This document shows positions 55,601 through 61,868 of a DNA stretch of 64,000 bases, one piece after another. Below the pieces are notes generated by a model. It did no database searches, had not been told where the DNA came from, and was given only the letters and a program-made list of their open reading frames with translations. Numbering within the stretch: position 1 is the first letter of the stretch; each line of letters begins with the position of its first letter. The translations under genes were made by a program, and so were the position numbers. Source of the stretch: Labia minor (Eukaryota > Arthropoda > Insecta > Dermaptera > Spongiphoridae); contig OY720348.1 in the NCBI GenBank assembly GCA_963082975.1, forward strand, positions 64,691,719 through 64,755,718, in the 5' to 3' direction.

Positions 55601-57225
55601 GATAGATTATTTGTTAGTTATCTCTTGATTTTTAAAATAATACTGCATTTTAATAATAATTTCTTATTATTGTGATTTCTATATTTTTTTTTCAAATATT
55701 TTTTATTTTTTTATTTTTATTTACAGAACAACTTCAAGAAATTCGCAAAGTGAAATTATCTCGTGTGATATGCGATAATACTGATTTGATTGACACCATT
55801 CAAATATATCCTATGGTACTCCCCGATCATGAAATGTAAGTAAACAAAATAAAAAAATTAAATCTATTTATCTATTTATTTAAAGTTCGACATTCACATT
55901 TGGACATTTTAATTAATATCATTCTAAAATTGGACCCTTTTCAATAAATTTCATTTTTTTTTACCAACTCAATATATATTAGTCCCCTAAAAATATTGAA
56001 TAATTCCTAGACGAAGTGCAAACCTGTGGTTTAACGTAGTAAGATTACATGGGGAGTTTAAGGTCTGGTGGGGGAAGGATCAGGGGTGATTTTAGGATTC
56101 GTAGGTCTATTTAGATTTGTGGCGTTTAATAATTTCTCAGATTTGTTTACAAACGTGTTTACAAGAACGAGTCATTTGGTAGTACTTAAATGTATAAATT
56201 AGAATTAGTGTAAGAATTTTGATAAATGAAAAACTAATAAAGTCACCAGGGAATGGCGGAGACTGCATAACGAGGAATTGCATCACCTCTTAGCATATCC
56301 AGATATAGTTAGAATTATAAAATCAAAAAGGCTGCGATGGGAAGGACACGTGGCTCGAATGGGAGAGGAAAGAATGGCGAAAAATATATATTTGTTAGGA
56401 GACCGATTGGGAAACGTCCGCTTGGAAGACCAAGGACGCGGTGCGTGGACAATGTAGGAAGGGTCGTGAGAGAATTATAAAATCGAAAAGGCTGCGATGG
56501 GAAGGACACGTGTCTCGAATGGGAGAGGAAAGCATGACGAAAAATATATATTTGTGGGGAGACCGATTGGGAAACGTCCGCTTGGATGACCAAGGACGCG
56601 GTGCGTGGACAATGTAGGAAGGGTCGTGAAAGAGATGGGAGAGGGTAAGAGTTGGATAGTTGTGGCTCAGGATAGGGACACTTGGAGAAATGTGGTTGCT
56701 GCGGCTAAGAACTTTCGAGTTCCGTAGAGCCACAGAGATAAATAGATAGATAGAGAAACTAATATGTTTCGAGAGTGTATTTTACATCATCAGATAATAA
56801 TTGCTATTATTTTTTTTATATTCTTCCGTTTCTTTTCTAAATCTTAATTCAATTTTTTTTTAGTATTGGAAAGATGAATTTTTTAGATATAAATATATAA
56901 AAACATAAATCTATATCTATATCTCTCTCTCTCTATATATATATATATAAATAAAGTTGTCTCGAAACAAAAACCAAATTAAATTGCTTTCCCATCAGTT
57001 TATTGGATTCCAATCGAGAATTGATCTCAATCCCACCTTTCGGGAATAGCCTGGGGTTACCGAATTAACTCTCTGATTTTTTTTTGTTTTTTTTTTTTTG
57101 TTTTCAGCAACCCCCGGGTGCCCTGTCGCAGCGGCGTGATTCCCACCCTCGATCTGACCAAATGGGCCGATTTCGGTGGCGCTGCGCAACCCAGCCTCTT
57201 CCTTGATCCCATCGGCAAAAAATAA
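35470..57225 (+). CDS. Secreted animal heme peroxidase (peroxinectin/chorion-peroxidase-like), 17 coding exons, 746 aa
   Basis: Exons: 35470-35648, 35728-35804, 40673-40766, 44256-44447, 45378-45574, 46655-46828, 46917-46995, 47062-47207, 47284-47411, 47495-47608, 48713-48845, 48965-49092, 49697-49806, 51277-51369, 51504-51673, 55727-55835, 57108-57225. They join to 2241 nt with every phase agreeing and GT-AG at every intron. Seen: an N-terminal signal peptide (about residues 1-23), then YRRYDGLC (157-164), WGQFMDHD (231-238) with Gln233, heme-linking Asp236, distal His237 and calcium Asp238; calcium-loop TSVLDGN (314-320); GEIRVNE with distal Arg383 and heme-linking Glu386; AREHNR (398-403); FRFGHSL with proximal His487; AAFNMQRGR with Asn568; WSGG (623-626). 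These are the active-site positions of the myeloperoxidase-cyclooxygenase superfamily. No membrane segment follows the signal, so a secreted enzyme oxidising substrates with H2O2 is expected. Exact subgroup and substrate are not determinable here. A closer paralogue (salivary, chorion or CG5873-type) is possible. Confidence 0.94.
35728..35804 (+). CDS. Peroxidase exon 2
   Basis: Continues the N-terminal pre-domain ([20 protein letters not shown]). Acceptor TTTTAG, donor GTAAGT; intron 1 is 79 bp. Phase 2 in, phase 1 out. The 4868-bp intron 2 that follows holds a SINE, two P7 repeats, a foldback element and tandem repeats. Confidence 0.9.
36222..36640 (+). repeat. P7 dispersed repeat split by a SINE (intron 2)
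   Basis: GGTTGCCGCTTAAGAGGGTA ... TATTGTATGGTCAGTACAGC, then after the insertion AATTCCACTACTTTTTATTT. Uninterrupted in the copies at 39.1 kb and 7.5 kb. Confidence 0.8.
36289..36589 (-). mobile_element. tRNA-derived SINE with 24-bp target duplication (intron 2)
   Basis: Identical 24-bp direct repeats beginning CCTTGATTTTCTTGATCCAA lie at 36289-36312 and 36566-36589. Between them, on the minus strand, AGGCAGCTAGTCGAGAGTGT is the A-box side and CGGCGTTCGATTC a near-consensus B box, followed by a body with GGAAGGCAACGGGAAACCAC. Insertion splits a P7 repeat. Long duplications and a Pol III head are the hallmarks of LINE-mobilised SINEs. A 60-codon frame here is a shadow. Confidence 0.93.
36641..37518. 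other. Intron 2 spacer, nothing recognised
   Basis: AT-rich with (TA)n at 37028-37054. Confidence 0.4.
37519..37986. mobile_element. FB1 foldback element (intron 2)
   Basis: GTTTACAAAACGGGAAACTT at the left is the inverse of GAAGCTTCTCGTTTTGTAAA at the right. The centre TTTCGGTTCGGTTTTAATAT and TATCCAGATCGAACTGAAA is also inverted. Related copy in intron 15 at 51753-52239. Confidence 0.8.
37987..39112. other. Intron 2 spacer, nothing recognised
   Basis: AT-rich, with (TTA)n/(ATA)n around 38510-38550. Confidence 0.4.
39113..39250 (+). repeat. P7 dispersed repeat (intron 2), uninterrupted copy
   Basis: CGGTTGCCGTCTAAACGGGT, TATTGTATGATCAGTACAAC and AATTCCACTACTCTTTGTTT in one piece. Confidence 0.75.
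40168..40500 (+). repeat. AT-rich tandem repeat, ~140-bp period (intron 2)
   Basis: AATGATATATAATACATAAG recurs at about 40191 and 40322, each followed by a TATTTAAA(C/A)AT.TTGAAT block and an AAGATAT.TTAAAAATATAAA block; a third, diverged unit follows 40450. Confidence 0.75.
40673..40766 (+). CDS. Peroxidase exon 3 (isolated GC-rich exon)
   Basis: Encodes about [20 protein letters not shown] then [11 protein letters not shown], matching the helical region before the catalytic domain. Acceptor TGTGTGCAG, donor GTGAGT. It sits alone between a 4.9-kb and a 3.5-kb intron. By hand count about 22 of 30 third positions are G or C, against about 11 of 63 in exon 4. Phases fit both neighbours, so it is very probably real despite its different base use. 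Confidence 0.88.
40767..43199. other. Intron 3 spacer with a pogo-like end
   Basis: AT-rich. ACAGGTAAACCTCGTATAAC at 41621-41640 matches the terminal repeats of the element at 59.1 kb; no second end seen. No gene. Confidence 0.45.
43200..43433 (+). mobile_element. Half copy of the 62.5-kb hAT MITE (intron 3)
   Basis: AATATGGTTCTAAAAAAAAG, ATGTTTTTGCGATCAGGATC, ACAACTTTGGGGGAAGAGG and ATTATTCTCGCACCC are the inverse of text in 62463-62959. The outer GCCGTTCC end is missing. Frames here are shadows. Confidence 0.75.
44256..44447 (+). CDS. Peroxidase exon 4: start of catalytic domain
   Basis: Carries the family signature [17 protein letters not shown] (YR..DG.CNNL.HP.WG in relatives), residues 157-173, with flanking cysteines 143, 152 and 164 likely in disulfides. 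Acceptor TTTTAG, donor GTAAAT. Codon use is AT-rich. Confidence 0.96.
44724..45170. mobile_element. hAT-like MITE inside the F3 element
   Basis: Flanked by CTTTAAAG (44716-44723) and CTTTAACG (45171-45178), 7 of 8 matching. Ends AATGGGTGTCTAAACTATGA and GCACTTTAGACAAGCATA are roughly inverted (TGTCTAAA). Interior has GGGCCGCATACGGCCC-type text. Confidence 0.75.
44828..44940. mobile_element. 113-bp pogo/Tigger-like MITE, innermost layer
   Basis: CAGTAAAACCTTTCTATAAG at the left and CTTATAGAGAGGATTTACTG at the right invert (about 17 of 20), with TA on both sides. CAGTAAAACC ends and TA target are typical of pogo-group elements. Confidence 0.85.
45378..45574 (+). CDS. Peroxidase exon 5: distal heme pocket
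   Basis: Residues 181-246. [10 protein letters not shown] holds Gln233, Asp236, His237 and Asp238: distal catalytic histidine, heme-ester aspartate and calcium ligand. Acceptor AATCAACAG, donor GTAAAG. The first 17 or so codons end mostly in G/C (GTG GGC CCG ... GCC CCC), then use turns abruptly AT-rich within the same exon. Confidence 0.96.
45940..46594 (+). repeat. R1 repeat copy with internal rearrangement (intron 5)
   Basis: Starts CTGGAGTGTCTCCACTCGAC. At 46200-46310 an inverted stretch of its own AT-rich region is inserted, so TTGTTGATG..CACGTG..GGCGCGTGA occurs twice (46082 and 46310). Ends GCGTAGATAGT with no hairpin or microsatellite. It lies about 60 bp before exon 6. Confidence 0.88.
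46655..46828 (+). CDS. Peroxidase exon 6
   Basis: Residues 247-304, with [18 protein letters not shown] and [18 protein letters not shown]. Conserved cysteine pattern of the loop between distal helix and calcium site. The acceptor lies only about 60 bp after an R1 repeat that occupies most of intron 5. Confidence 0.95.
46917..46995 (+). CDS. Peroxidase exon 7: calcium-binding loop
   Basis: Residues 305-330, [18 protein letters not shown]. By comparison with myeloperoxidase (Thr168, Phe170, Asp172, Ser174) the ligands are Thr314, Val316 main chain, Asp318 and Asn320; Asn replaces Ser at the last position. Introns 6 and 7 are 88 and 66 bp. Confidence 0.95.
47062..47207 (+). CDS. Peroxidase exon 8
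   Basis: Residues 331-379, with [13 protein letters not shown] and [14 protein letters not shown] leading into the distal arginine motif. Strongly AT-ending codons, about 9 of 48 G/C at third positions. Phase 2 in, phase 1 out. Confidence 0.95.
47284..47411 (+). CDS. Peroxidase exon 9: distal Arg/Glu helix
   Basis: Residues 380-422. GEIRVNE supplies catalytic Arg383 and heme-ester Glu386; [13 protein letters not shown] is the classic helix. Position 387 is Gln, not the Met used by myeloperoxidase for its sulfonium heme bond. Ends in phase 0. Confidence 0.97.
47495..47608 (+). CDS. Peroxidase exon 10
   Basis: Residues 423-460, [20 protein letters not shown] followed by [13 protein letters not shown], the family helix before the proximal histidine. 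Donor GTAGGT. The following 1.1-kb intron is almost wholly a repeat R2 copy. Confidence 0.96.
47635..48685 (+). repeat. R2 repeat, longest copy, fills intron 10
   Basis: Starts GTACCTGGAACAACGAGCC 27 bp after exon 10. Continues with GTTAAATGGGTTTTCTAAAA, ACACCTGTACTTGTCTATAT, AAAGAATGGCAAGAGG and AACCAATACAGATCGATTTA, and ends near 48685 about 28 bp before exon 11. It shows the order of blocks that other copies carry only partly. Confidence 0.88.
48713..48845 (+). CDS. Peroxidase exon 11: proximal heme ligand
   Basis: Residues 461-504. [11 protein letters not shown] contains proximal His487, which ligates the heme iron. [13 protein letters not shown] matches the family's Y...VNP.I...FA. Acceptor TTTCTTAG, donor GTATGT. 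Confidence 0.97.
48965..49092 (+). CDS. Peroxidase exon 12
   Basis: Residues 505-547, including [20 protein letters not shown] and [13 protein letters not shown]. Phase 0 end; donor GTATGT. Followed by a 604-bp intron containing an AT-rich minisatellite. Confidence 0.95.
49285..49690 (+). repeat. AT-rich minisatellite (intron 12)
   Basis: About five units of 65-85 bp, each with TTATTTATCTATTTATTATT, TTTATTTAAAATAAATTTTT and AATAAAAAAATTAAAA, ending about 7 bp before exon 13. Confidence 0.88.
49697..49806 (+). CDS. Peroxidase exon 13: proximal Asn helix
   Basis: Residues 548-583. [20 protein letters not shown] matches the family signature LDL.A.N.QRGRDHG.P. Asn568 is the usual partner of the proximal His. 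The common RGRDHG is here RGREFG. Acceptor is TTTTCAAG, a little weak. Confidence 0.95.
50214..50434. mobile_element. F3 MITE (intron 13)
   Basis: TTAAAGGGATTTTTATTTAA at the left, ACAACGTTTCGATTGATTAT and TGCTTAAGCGAAC inside, TAAATAAAAATCCC at the right, where it is joined directly to a LINE tail fragment. Confidence 0.8.
50435..50525 (+). mobile_element. Non-LTR retrotransposon 3' coding tail fragment (intron 13)
   Basis: Reads [20 protein letters not shown], then VPWGHRDR and a stop: the C-terminal tail also found at 56.65 kb ([20 protein letters not shown]). 5'-truncated as usual for LINE insertions. Confidence 0.8.
51277..51369 (+). CDS. Peroxidase exon 14
   Basis: Residues 584-614, [20 protein letters not shown] then [11 protein letters not shown]. 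Asn604-Glu-Thr is the one clear N-glycosylation sequon I see. Donor GTGAGT; intron 14 is 134 bp. Confidence 0.94.
51504..51673 (+). CDS. Peroxidase exon 15
   Basis: Residues 615-671, [30 protein letters not shown] and RRGDRFWYE, all family-diagnostic C-terminal motifs. Donor GTGAGT opens the 4053-bp intron 15, which is filled with a foldback element, split MITEs and an R2 array. Confidence 0.96.
51753..52239. mobile_element. FB1 foldback element (intron 15)
   Basis: AATTATTCAATCGAGTTATT, ATGACATGGATTTGGAT at the left is inverted as ATCCAAATCCATGTCATAAT, AACTCGATTGAATAATTA at the right, an almost exact ~40-bp terminal repeat. Central TTCGGTTCGGTTCGGATGTA pairs with TATATCCGAACCGAAC. Confidence 0.9.
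52834..53345 (-). mobile_element. G6 MITE split by an F3 insertion (intron 15)
   Basis: TTTTGGTAGGCAATTCACAG at the left and GGTTTCTTGCCTATCAGTGA with GTGTTCTCTCCTATAAAATG at the right match the 59.4-kb copy in reverse. The F3 element at 52927-53117 interrupts it. Confidence 0.75.
52927..53117. mobile_element. F3 MITE nested in G6 (intron 15)
   Basis: TTAAAGGGATTTTTATTGAA and AATAAATATCCCTTTAATAA are inverted ends with TA flanks. Centre ACAACGTTTCGGTTGCTTAT, TCAAGTACTGTATGCTTA. Confidence 0.82.
53358..54029 (+). repeat. R2b repeat copy with two TGACGTCA boxes (intron 15)
   Basis: Begins GTACCTGGAACATTGAACTA. Contains GGTCCGAACCGACCGACGG, then TGACGTCA at 53879-53886 and 53899-53906, ACTAATAAATATGATTTTCC and AATACAAAGTGCATGATTCG. 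Confidence 0.82.
54030..54335 (+). repeat. R1b repeat with GGAC microsatellite, copy 1 (intron 15)
   Basis: TATCGTCGATCGCTAATACT at the start, then CTTCCGGTTTCCGG, CAAAAGTTGATCAATTC, ACCAAATTTCATCAAAATCG, GAGCCGTTCAGGCTGTACAC, a (GGAC/GGACA)n run at 54172-54204, CAGACATCATGC, and CTATCGTCGGTCGGTAAAAA at the end. The order of blocks parallels R1. Confidence 0.8.
54540..55014 (+). repeat. R2/R2b repeat pieces (intron 15)
   Basis: ATTAATAAATATATTACGTA and AAGTTGAGCTGTGGCCAAGT, CCGAACCGACCGACGGTTTG repeat the preceding copy. The CRE box has decayed to TGACTTCA near 54876 and the second box is deleted. Confidence 0.78.
55015..55297 (+). repeat. R1b repeat with GGAC microsatellite, copy 2 (intron 15)
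   Basis: Same blocks as copy 1 with a shorter (GGAC)n run at about 55161-55182. Two complement frames across it are shadows of the repeat. Confidence 0.8.
55298..55590 (+). repeat. R2 repeat copy (intron 15)
   Basis: AGAATGGCAAGAGGCAAATT, TGACGTCA at 55331-55338 with a second box changed to TGACGTTA at 55343-55350, AACCAATACAGATCGATTTA, then CT and AT microsatellites and TTTTTTGCTAGTATAGATAT. Confidence 0.82.
55727..55835 (+). CDS. Peroxidase exon 16
   Basis: Residues 672-707, [20 protein letters not shown] followed by [17 protein letters not shown]; matches the conserved QL.EIRK..LSR.ICDN block. Acceptor TTTACAG, donor GTAAGT. Phase 1 in, phase 2 out. Confidence 0.95.
56255..56752 (+). mobile_element. 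Non-LTR retrotransposon 3' fragment with internal duplication (intron 16)
   Basis: Reads [40 protein letters not shown], then in another frame [18 protein letters not shown], and finally [20 protein letters not shown]. This is the C-terminal tail of arthropod non-LTR elements (RWAGHVARM...[12 protein letters not shown]). A 160-bp direct duplication (56311-56470, 56471-56630) and frameshifts make it dead. Long complement frames at 56315-56733 are its antisense. Confidence 0.88.
57108..57225 (+). CDS. Peroxidase terminal exon 17 and stop
   Basis: Residues 708-746, [16 protein letters not shown] then [21 protein letters not shown] and TAA at 57223-57225. Long polypyrimidine tract and TTTTCAG before it. 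About 26 of 38 codons end in G/C, unlike exons 4-16. Phase 2 entry fits exon 16. Cys713 probably pairs with an upstream cysteine. Confidence 0.9.
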
Positions 57226-57261
57226 ACAAGGATTCTCACTTGACCTACGAGAAATGTTTAA

Positions 57262-57267
57262 AATAAA
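57262..57267 (+). promoter_or_regulatory. Candidate poly(A) signal of the peroxidase
   Basis: An AATAAA hexamer lies 37 bp after the stop, inside an A-rich run that could mimic it. Further AATAAA matches follow near 57268 and 57495, so the true 3' end cannot be fixed here. Confidence 0.4.
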
Positions 57268-57741
57268 AATAAAAAAAATCCACACAATCCCACCCCCCAC
57301 CCCCTTCCCTCTTTCCTCACATTTCTCATCCACCTAATTTCAAAATACTCACCCATTGTATTTTACCTATAATCGATAAAGACGATGGTGGTTCGTTTTG
57401 ACTTCTACTAAAAATTAATAATAATAATAATAATAATACATTTATTTATTTTTTATTTTTTATTTTTTTTTTTTTTAATTTAAATCAAATGGGAAAAATA
57501 AACTAAAGCAGGATAGAAAATAAAATGTATTTCAGTGCCATTGAATAGGTTTAAGATATTATTTAAATAAATTAAAAATTAATTTTTTTATTTTAATTTA
57601 ATGTAATTGTGATTTATTAACGAATCATCTAATCTTTATTATTTTTTTTTAATATAACAATATCAATGTAAAAATTGATTGGTTATTTTTTAGTGTCAAA
57701 AGCTAAAATTTATTGTTTATATATATATATATATATATATA

Positions 57742-58177
57742 TTACTATCAGATTTATCAGGGATATAATCACGTATTTTTGTGAGATTGTTTTCTCGACG
57801 TTTCGGCACCCATTTTGGCGCCATTTTCAAGAGATTATTTAGGTGAGAATATTTTTGGAATTCTGAGTCTTAGTCTGTGTGACCAAGGGTTAATATCGGG
57901 ATTTTGGGTTGATAGGTTGGGTGGTTTTGTATTCACTGCGTTGCTGTAGAGCTCCGAAGAATCTGGGCAATCCTGAAACTGGCACACGTTCGGACTGGAC
58001 AACAAACCAAACCAAAATCCCGATATTGACTCTTGGTCACACAGACTAAGACCCAGAATCCCAAAAATATTTCCACCTAAATAATCGCTTGAAAATGGCG
58101 CCGAAATGGGCGCCGATACGTCGAGAAAACAATTTCACAAAAATACGTGATTATATCCCTGATAAATCTGATAGTAA
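57742..58177. mobile_element. 436-bp near-palindromic MITE downstream of the peroxidase
   Basis: TTACTATCAGATTTATCAGG through GATATAATCACGTATTTTTG, CGACGTTTCGGCACCCATTT and CACACAGACTAAGA-complement text on the left is inverted on the right, ending CCTGATAAATCTGATAGTAA. Arms are about 165 bp with a ~100-bp loop. TA-rich flanks; no clear longer target duplication. Confidence 0.9.
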
Positions 58178-58765
58178 TAATAATAATAACATTCACGGAA
58201 ATCTAAACCAACATATATATAATGATTATCAGAAAAAATAAAAAAAAAATTGTTTGAAAGTGTAAATGATAGATGATTGTATGACAGTTTTTTATTTTAT
58301 TTTATTTTTTTATATTTTTTATTTTATTTTATTTTTTGAAATTATTTAGTATTCAATATTTTTTTTTTTTATTTTTATTATTATTAATTAATTTCATTAT
58401 AATTATATTTATATTATATTAATATTTTAAAATGAAACCATTTTTTTTAAGCAAAATTATCTATTTCCTTAGAAATTGTCAAAACCAACCACCTATGTGT
58501 GTATTTATATCAAATTCTATAAACTAACTAATTTCTCCATACAATCCAGTGTATGGACTAATAGAATTTGATATGAAACCTTTTTAGTCTCAAAATTAAT
58601 ATATGACAATCTTTGAAAATATTAATTTTAGATGTGGTATTTTGCATCACTCCTCAAACAAAATTATATTTTCATCCAAGAATAAAAAGAATAATAAATA
58701 ATTTTTTTATTTTATTAATTTATTTAGTTATTTTCAAAAAAAATTTTCAACTGTTTTATATAGGC
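58178..58765. other. AT-rich spacer, nothing recognised
   Basis: A short inverted pair AATTTGATAT/ATATCAAATT near 58508 and 58566 is noted; no gene. Confidence 0.4.
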
Positions 58766-58769
58766 TCAT

Positions 58770-58965
58770 GTCATTGGTAGGCAAGAAAGTAGGGTTACCA
58801 TTGTATTTATGGAAAAAATGTTGTTTCAAAACTTTCGGTCTTAACAATTTTCAAATCAGTCTCAAATTTTGAGAAAATGAATTATCTCCCCTTATCCCAG
58901 CAACGTTCTATTGTCAATTACCTGCGTTTTGCCTACCAAAATGTGTTCTCTTTTATCAGAAAGAA
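58770..58965 (+). mobile_element. G6 MITE, diverged copy
   Basis: CATTGGTAGGCAAGAAAGTA at the left and GCGTTTTGCCTACCAAAATG at the right are the inverted G6 ends; AGCAACGTTCTATTGTCAAT matches the other copies. Confidence 0.78.
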
Positions 58966-59104
58966 CTAAATCACGCCCTGTAAATAAATTATACTATATT
59001 AAAATATAATTTTTTTTTAATTGTGAAACCCATCTATATTAATATATTACAATATCATATTTATTTAATTCTGAGACCAAAAAACAAAACATTCCTCTGT
59101 ATAT

Positions 59105-59820
59105 TTAGTATTTAAGAGTACAAGTAAACTTCGTATAAAGTCGTAGAAGCTTAGCATCATTTACCACGTGAAATAAAAATCATGTAATATAAGTAATTGG
59201 TATAATGGTATAATGAAAGTTTTATTAAACAAAATTACATATTCTATATCATTGAAACACTGTATTTTAAAACTAAAAAAACGACTAAAAATAAAACGAA
59301 AAAATTTCATTTTTATAAAAATAAAATATAACTAAAATTAATTTCATATGATAATTATTTTTCTGATTGAAAAAGTGGATGATATTGTATTCTGATATGT
59401 ATTTTTACGATAGTGTATGTTGACGTCACTGGTAGGCAAGAAACCAGCAGGATTACAAATTATATAGCGTGTGATTGTGTTAAGTAGTAAGTTTTTTGTA
59501 AAAACGGGCTTTTTTCGAAAGTCAAGGCATTTCCACTAAATTTTCATTTAATTGGATCTTAAAAATTTTATAATAATCTCCTGTTTTGAGAAAATTCAGT
59601 GCTTCTTTTAATCTCAGCAACGCTTCATTGTCAACATCCTGTGATTTGCCTACCAAAATACCGGATGTAAATATAAACAGTGTTTTCTCCTATATAATGT
59701 AAAGTACATAATGTTAATAATATTAGAATTTTTTGAAAATAAAAAAAAAAATTCTTTTGGATTTTCAACTACACGACATTCAAACGAAATGACGTAATTC
59801 GTTAATCGAGGTTTACCTGT
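59105..59820. mobile_element. pogo/Tigger-like MITE carrying a nested G6 copy
   Basis: ACAAGTAAACTTCGTATAAA at the left and GTTAATCGAGGTTTACCTGT at the right are inverted (CAGGTAAACCTCG consensus) with TA flanks. The G6 element at 59405-59695 accounts for the centre. Confidence 0.7.
59405..59695 (+). mobile_element. G6 MITE, best copy
   Basis: GACGTCACTGGTAGGCAAGA ... CCAGCAGGATTAC at the left; CAACATCCTGTGATTTGCCT, ACCAAAATACCGGATGTAAA at the right. Inverted TGGTAGGCAA ends and a GTGTTTTCTCCTATATAATG tail. Confidence 0.82.
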
Positions 59821-59899
59821 ATTTAATTAAGTTAAAGCAAATATATATTTTGCGTGTCAAATAATTAATTTATCTTGTATACTATTATTTTTGTTTATA

Positions 59900-59932
<33 letters not shown>

Positions 59933-60633
59933 TTGATAATGATTATTTATAATATTTTTTATTTTGTATAATAATTCTGATAATAACGTCATCTTCTTTT
60001 AGTATTCTTTATCAAATATCTTCATTTATTTTCTATTCATTTTGCTATTTTCATTGTGCTATTCATTATTTTTTTTTTATTTGTCAATCAACACATTTAT
60101 TCATGAATTACCTTCCTTAAAATTTCTATTTATTTTTTTTCAATAAATCAAAGCATTACAGTTATATAAACAGAAACAAGAATACTTTTTATTTTGCATG
60201 TTCAATGTGTGTCTCTACTTTCGAATTATATTAAATAAAAAGAAAACAACTTTATTTTAGAATCATTAGAATATTAAATAAATTTTAAATTTTTTTTTTC
60301 TTAAGAATATTATTCAAAAACATTTTCAACGATAGAATGGCAAATTCATTCTATTTCATTCGTTCATCGATCATTTTATTGTCCAATATATTTTTTCATC
60401 TCTTATTTTCATACTTTTTTTCTGAATGTTAAATAATAGTCATTAACAAGAAATTATTTATATTATAGTAAATATTTTTATTAAAAAAAAAAAATAAATA
60501 AAAATTAATAAAGTACATAAATAAATAAAATAAATATAGAATTACATTTAGAAATTATAGGTGAAAATTGATATCAATTTAAATTTCTAATTAAATGTTT
60601 TGTTCAAAATCATGATTTTACTTAATTTGGAGG
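59821..60633. other. AT-rich spacer, nothing recognised
   Basis: (TA)n near 59900; no element or gene. Confidence 0.4.
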
Positions 60634-60850
60634 TAAGAGTTGGTGCATGAGGCGACCCCACCCTCAGGCCAAGCAGTTTTTGCGCTTGCCCCCACCATTC
60701 CTACAAAACCACACCGCACAACTTTGTTGCGCATAGCAAATTTTTTATATTTTAGTTTGAGAGAGTAGAAGACTGTGGTGGAGGGGAAATCATTCTAGGA
60801 GGGGGTACCCCCGCCTCTCCTGGCCGCCACCCCTCACGCACCAACTCTTA
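60634..60850. mobile_element. 217-bp MITE, GC-rich ends
   Basis: TAAGAGTTGGTGCATGAGG at the left and CCTCACGCACCAACTCTTA at the right are inverted with one mismatch, with GCGACCCC/GGCCGCC extending them. A 60-codon complement frame is a shadow. Confidence 0.85.
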
Positions 60851-60991
60851 GCTCCCGGACTATAGTAATATGATATGCCTTTGTACAGAGTTACACTAAT
60901 GGAAATTTGACTAGGTTGTTTATTGCCAAAATAAAGACAAAAAAATTGGACTACACCACACATTTGGTTCAAACATATTATATTTGAACTA

Positions 60992-61184
60992 AAGGGTGTC
61001 CAGGAAGTTAGGAGGAATTAATATTTGGCGCCATTTTATCATACGACGATTGGCAACCTTGGTTTTATCAAGTTTGTTATTTGTTATCTTTCCCATTAGT
61101 CCTGATAGCTTTTGTGTGGCGAGCCTTGTTGTAATGATAGAATGGCGCCAAATTAAAATTTGTATTTACTTCTTGGATACCCTT
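60992..61184. mobile_element. GGGTGTCC-ended MITE, copy 2
   Basis: TA plus AAGGGTGTCCAGGAAGTTAG at the left, TACTTCTTGGATACCCTT plus TA at the right. GCGCCATTTTATCATACGAC pairs with AATGATAGAATGGCGCC. Confidence 0.88.
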
Positions 61185-61543
61185 TAGAAGCGGAGACAAA
61201 GACCCGTGATTAAACAGTGCCTATGGCCACACAAAAAGAAGTTTCAAGAAGCCAGCGCTATGGAGCAGCACTAAACAGATGAGCAACTTCTTTCATTAAC
61301 AGCCTACTACCAAGTTTCAAGAAGTCTGCGATAGGTAGCAACACTAAGCAGCAGCTCAATTGCTCATCTCCAATTCGACTGAAATTTAATAGCTTATTAT
61401 CATAAGATTATACAATACAATAAAGAAGGGTGTCCATACTTACCATTTGAACAGGACAGGACCGTTTTTTCATATTTTTAATAAAATTTAAATTTTGTTC
61501 CGTATTTAACAAACTATAGTAAAAACTAAAATTGTCTTAAGGA

Positions 61544-61728
61544 CAGGGGCGGACTAAGGCCTAGGACCCGCAATTTTTAGGGGCCCGAAAATTACGTATC
61601 TAGGGCCCGTATACTATATGCAAACGGTGGCCAAACCGTGGCTCGCTAAAAAAAAAGTAAAATTTTTTCCCGATAGGCCTGGAATTACAATGTTGCTTAG
61701 GACCCACTTTAGCCTTAGTTCGTCACTG
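61544..61728. mobile_element. 185-bp hAT-type MITE with target duplication
   Basis: CAGGGGCGGACTAAGGC and GCCTTAGTTCGTCACTG are inverted ends. Flanks CTTAAGGA (61536-61543) and CTTAAGGC (61729-61736) match in 7 of 8. Interior has GGGCCCG blocks. Confidence 0.88.
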
Positions 61729-61868
61729 CTTAAGGCGTGTGAGAATTTTTATCATTTTTATCATAAAATTTGCTTTTTAAGATTACCTAAATATTCACGA
61801 TCAAACTAAATTTCTGCATAGAATAATACTAATAGTAATATGTTAATGTATATTTTTATATAACAGTA

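Noticed and set aside
56315..56733. Two overlapping complement open frames of 92 and 112 codons
   Set aside because: They are the antisense of the LINE tail fragment; the plus-strand reading matches a known protein tail and the repetition comes from the 160-bp duplication.
56995..57333. Complement open frame of 112 codons at the 3' end of the peroxidase
   Set aside because: It is antisense to terminal exon 17 and its flanking pyrimidine tract; the plus-strand exon fits family and phase.
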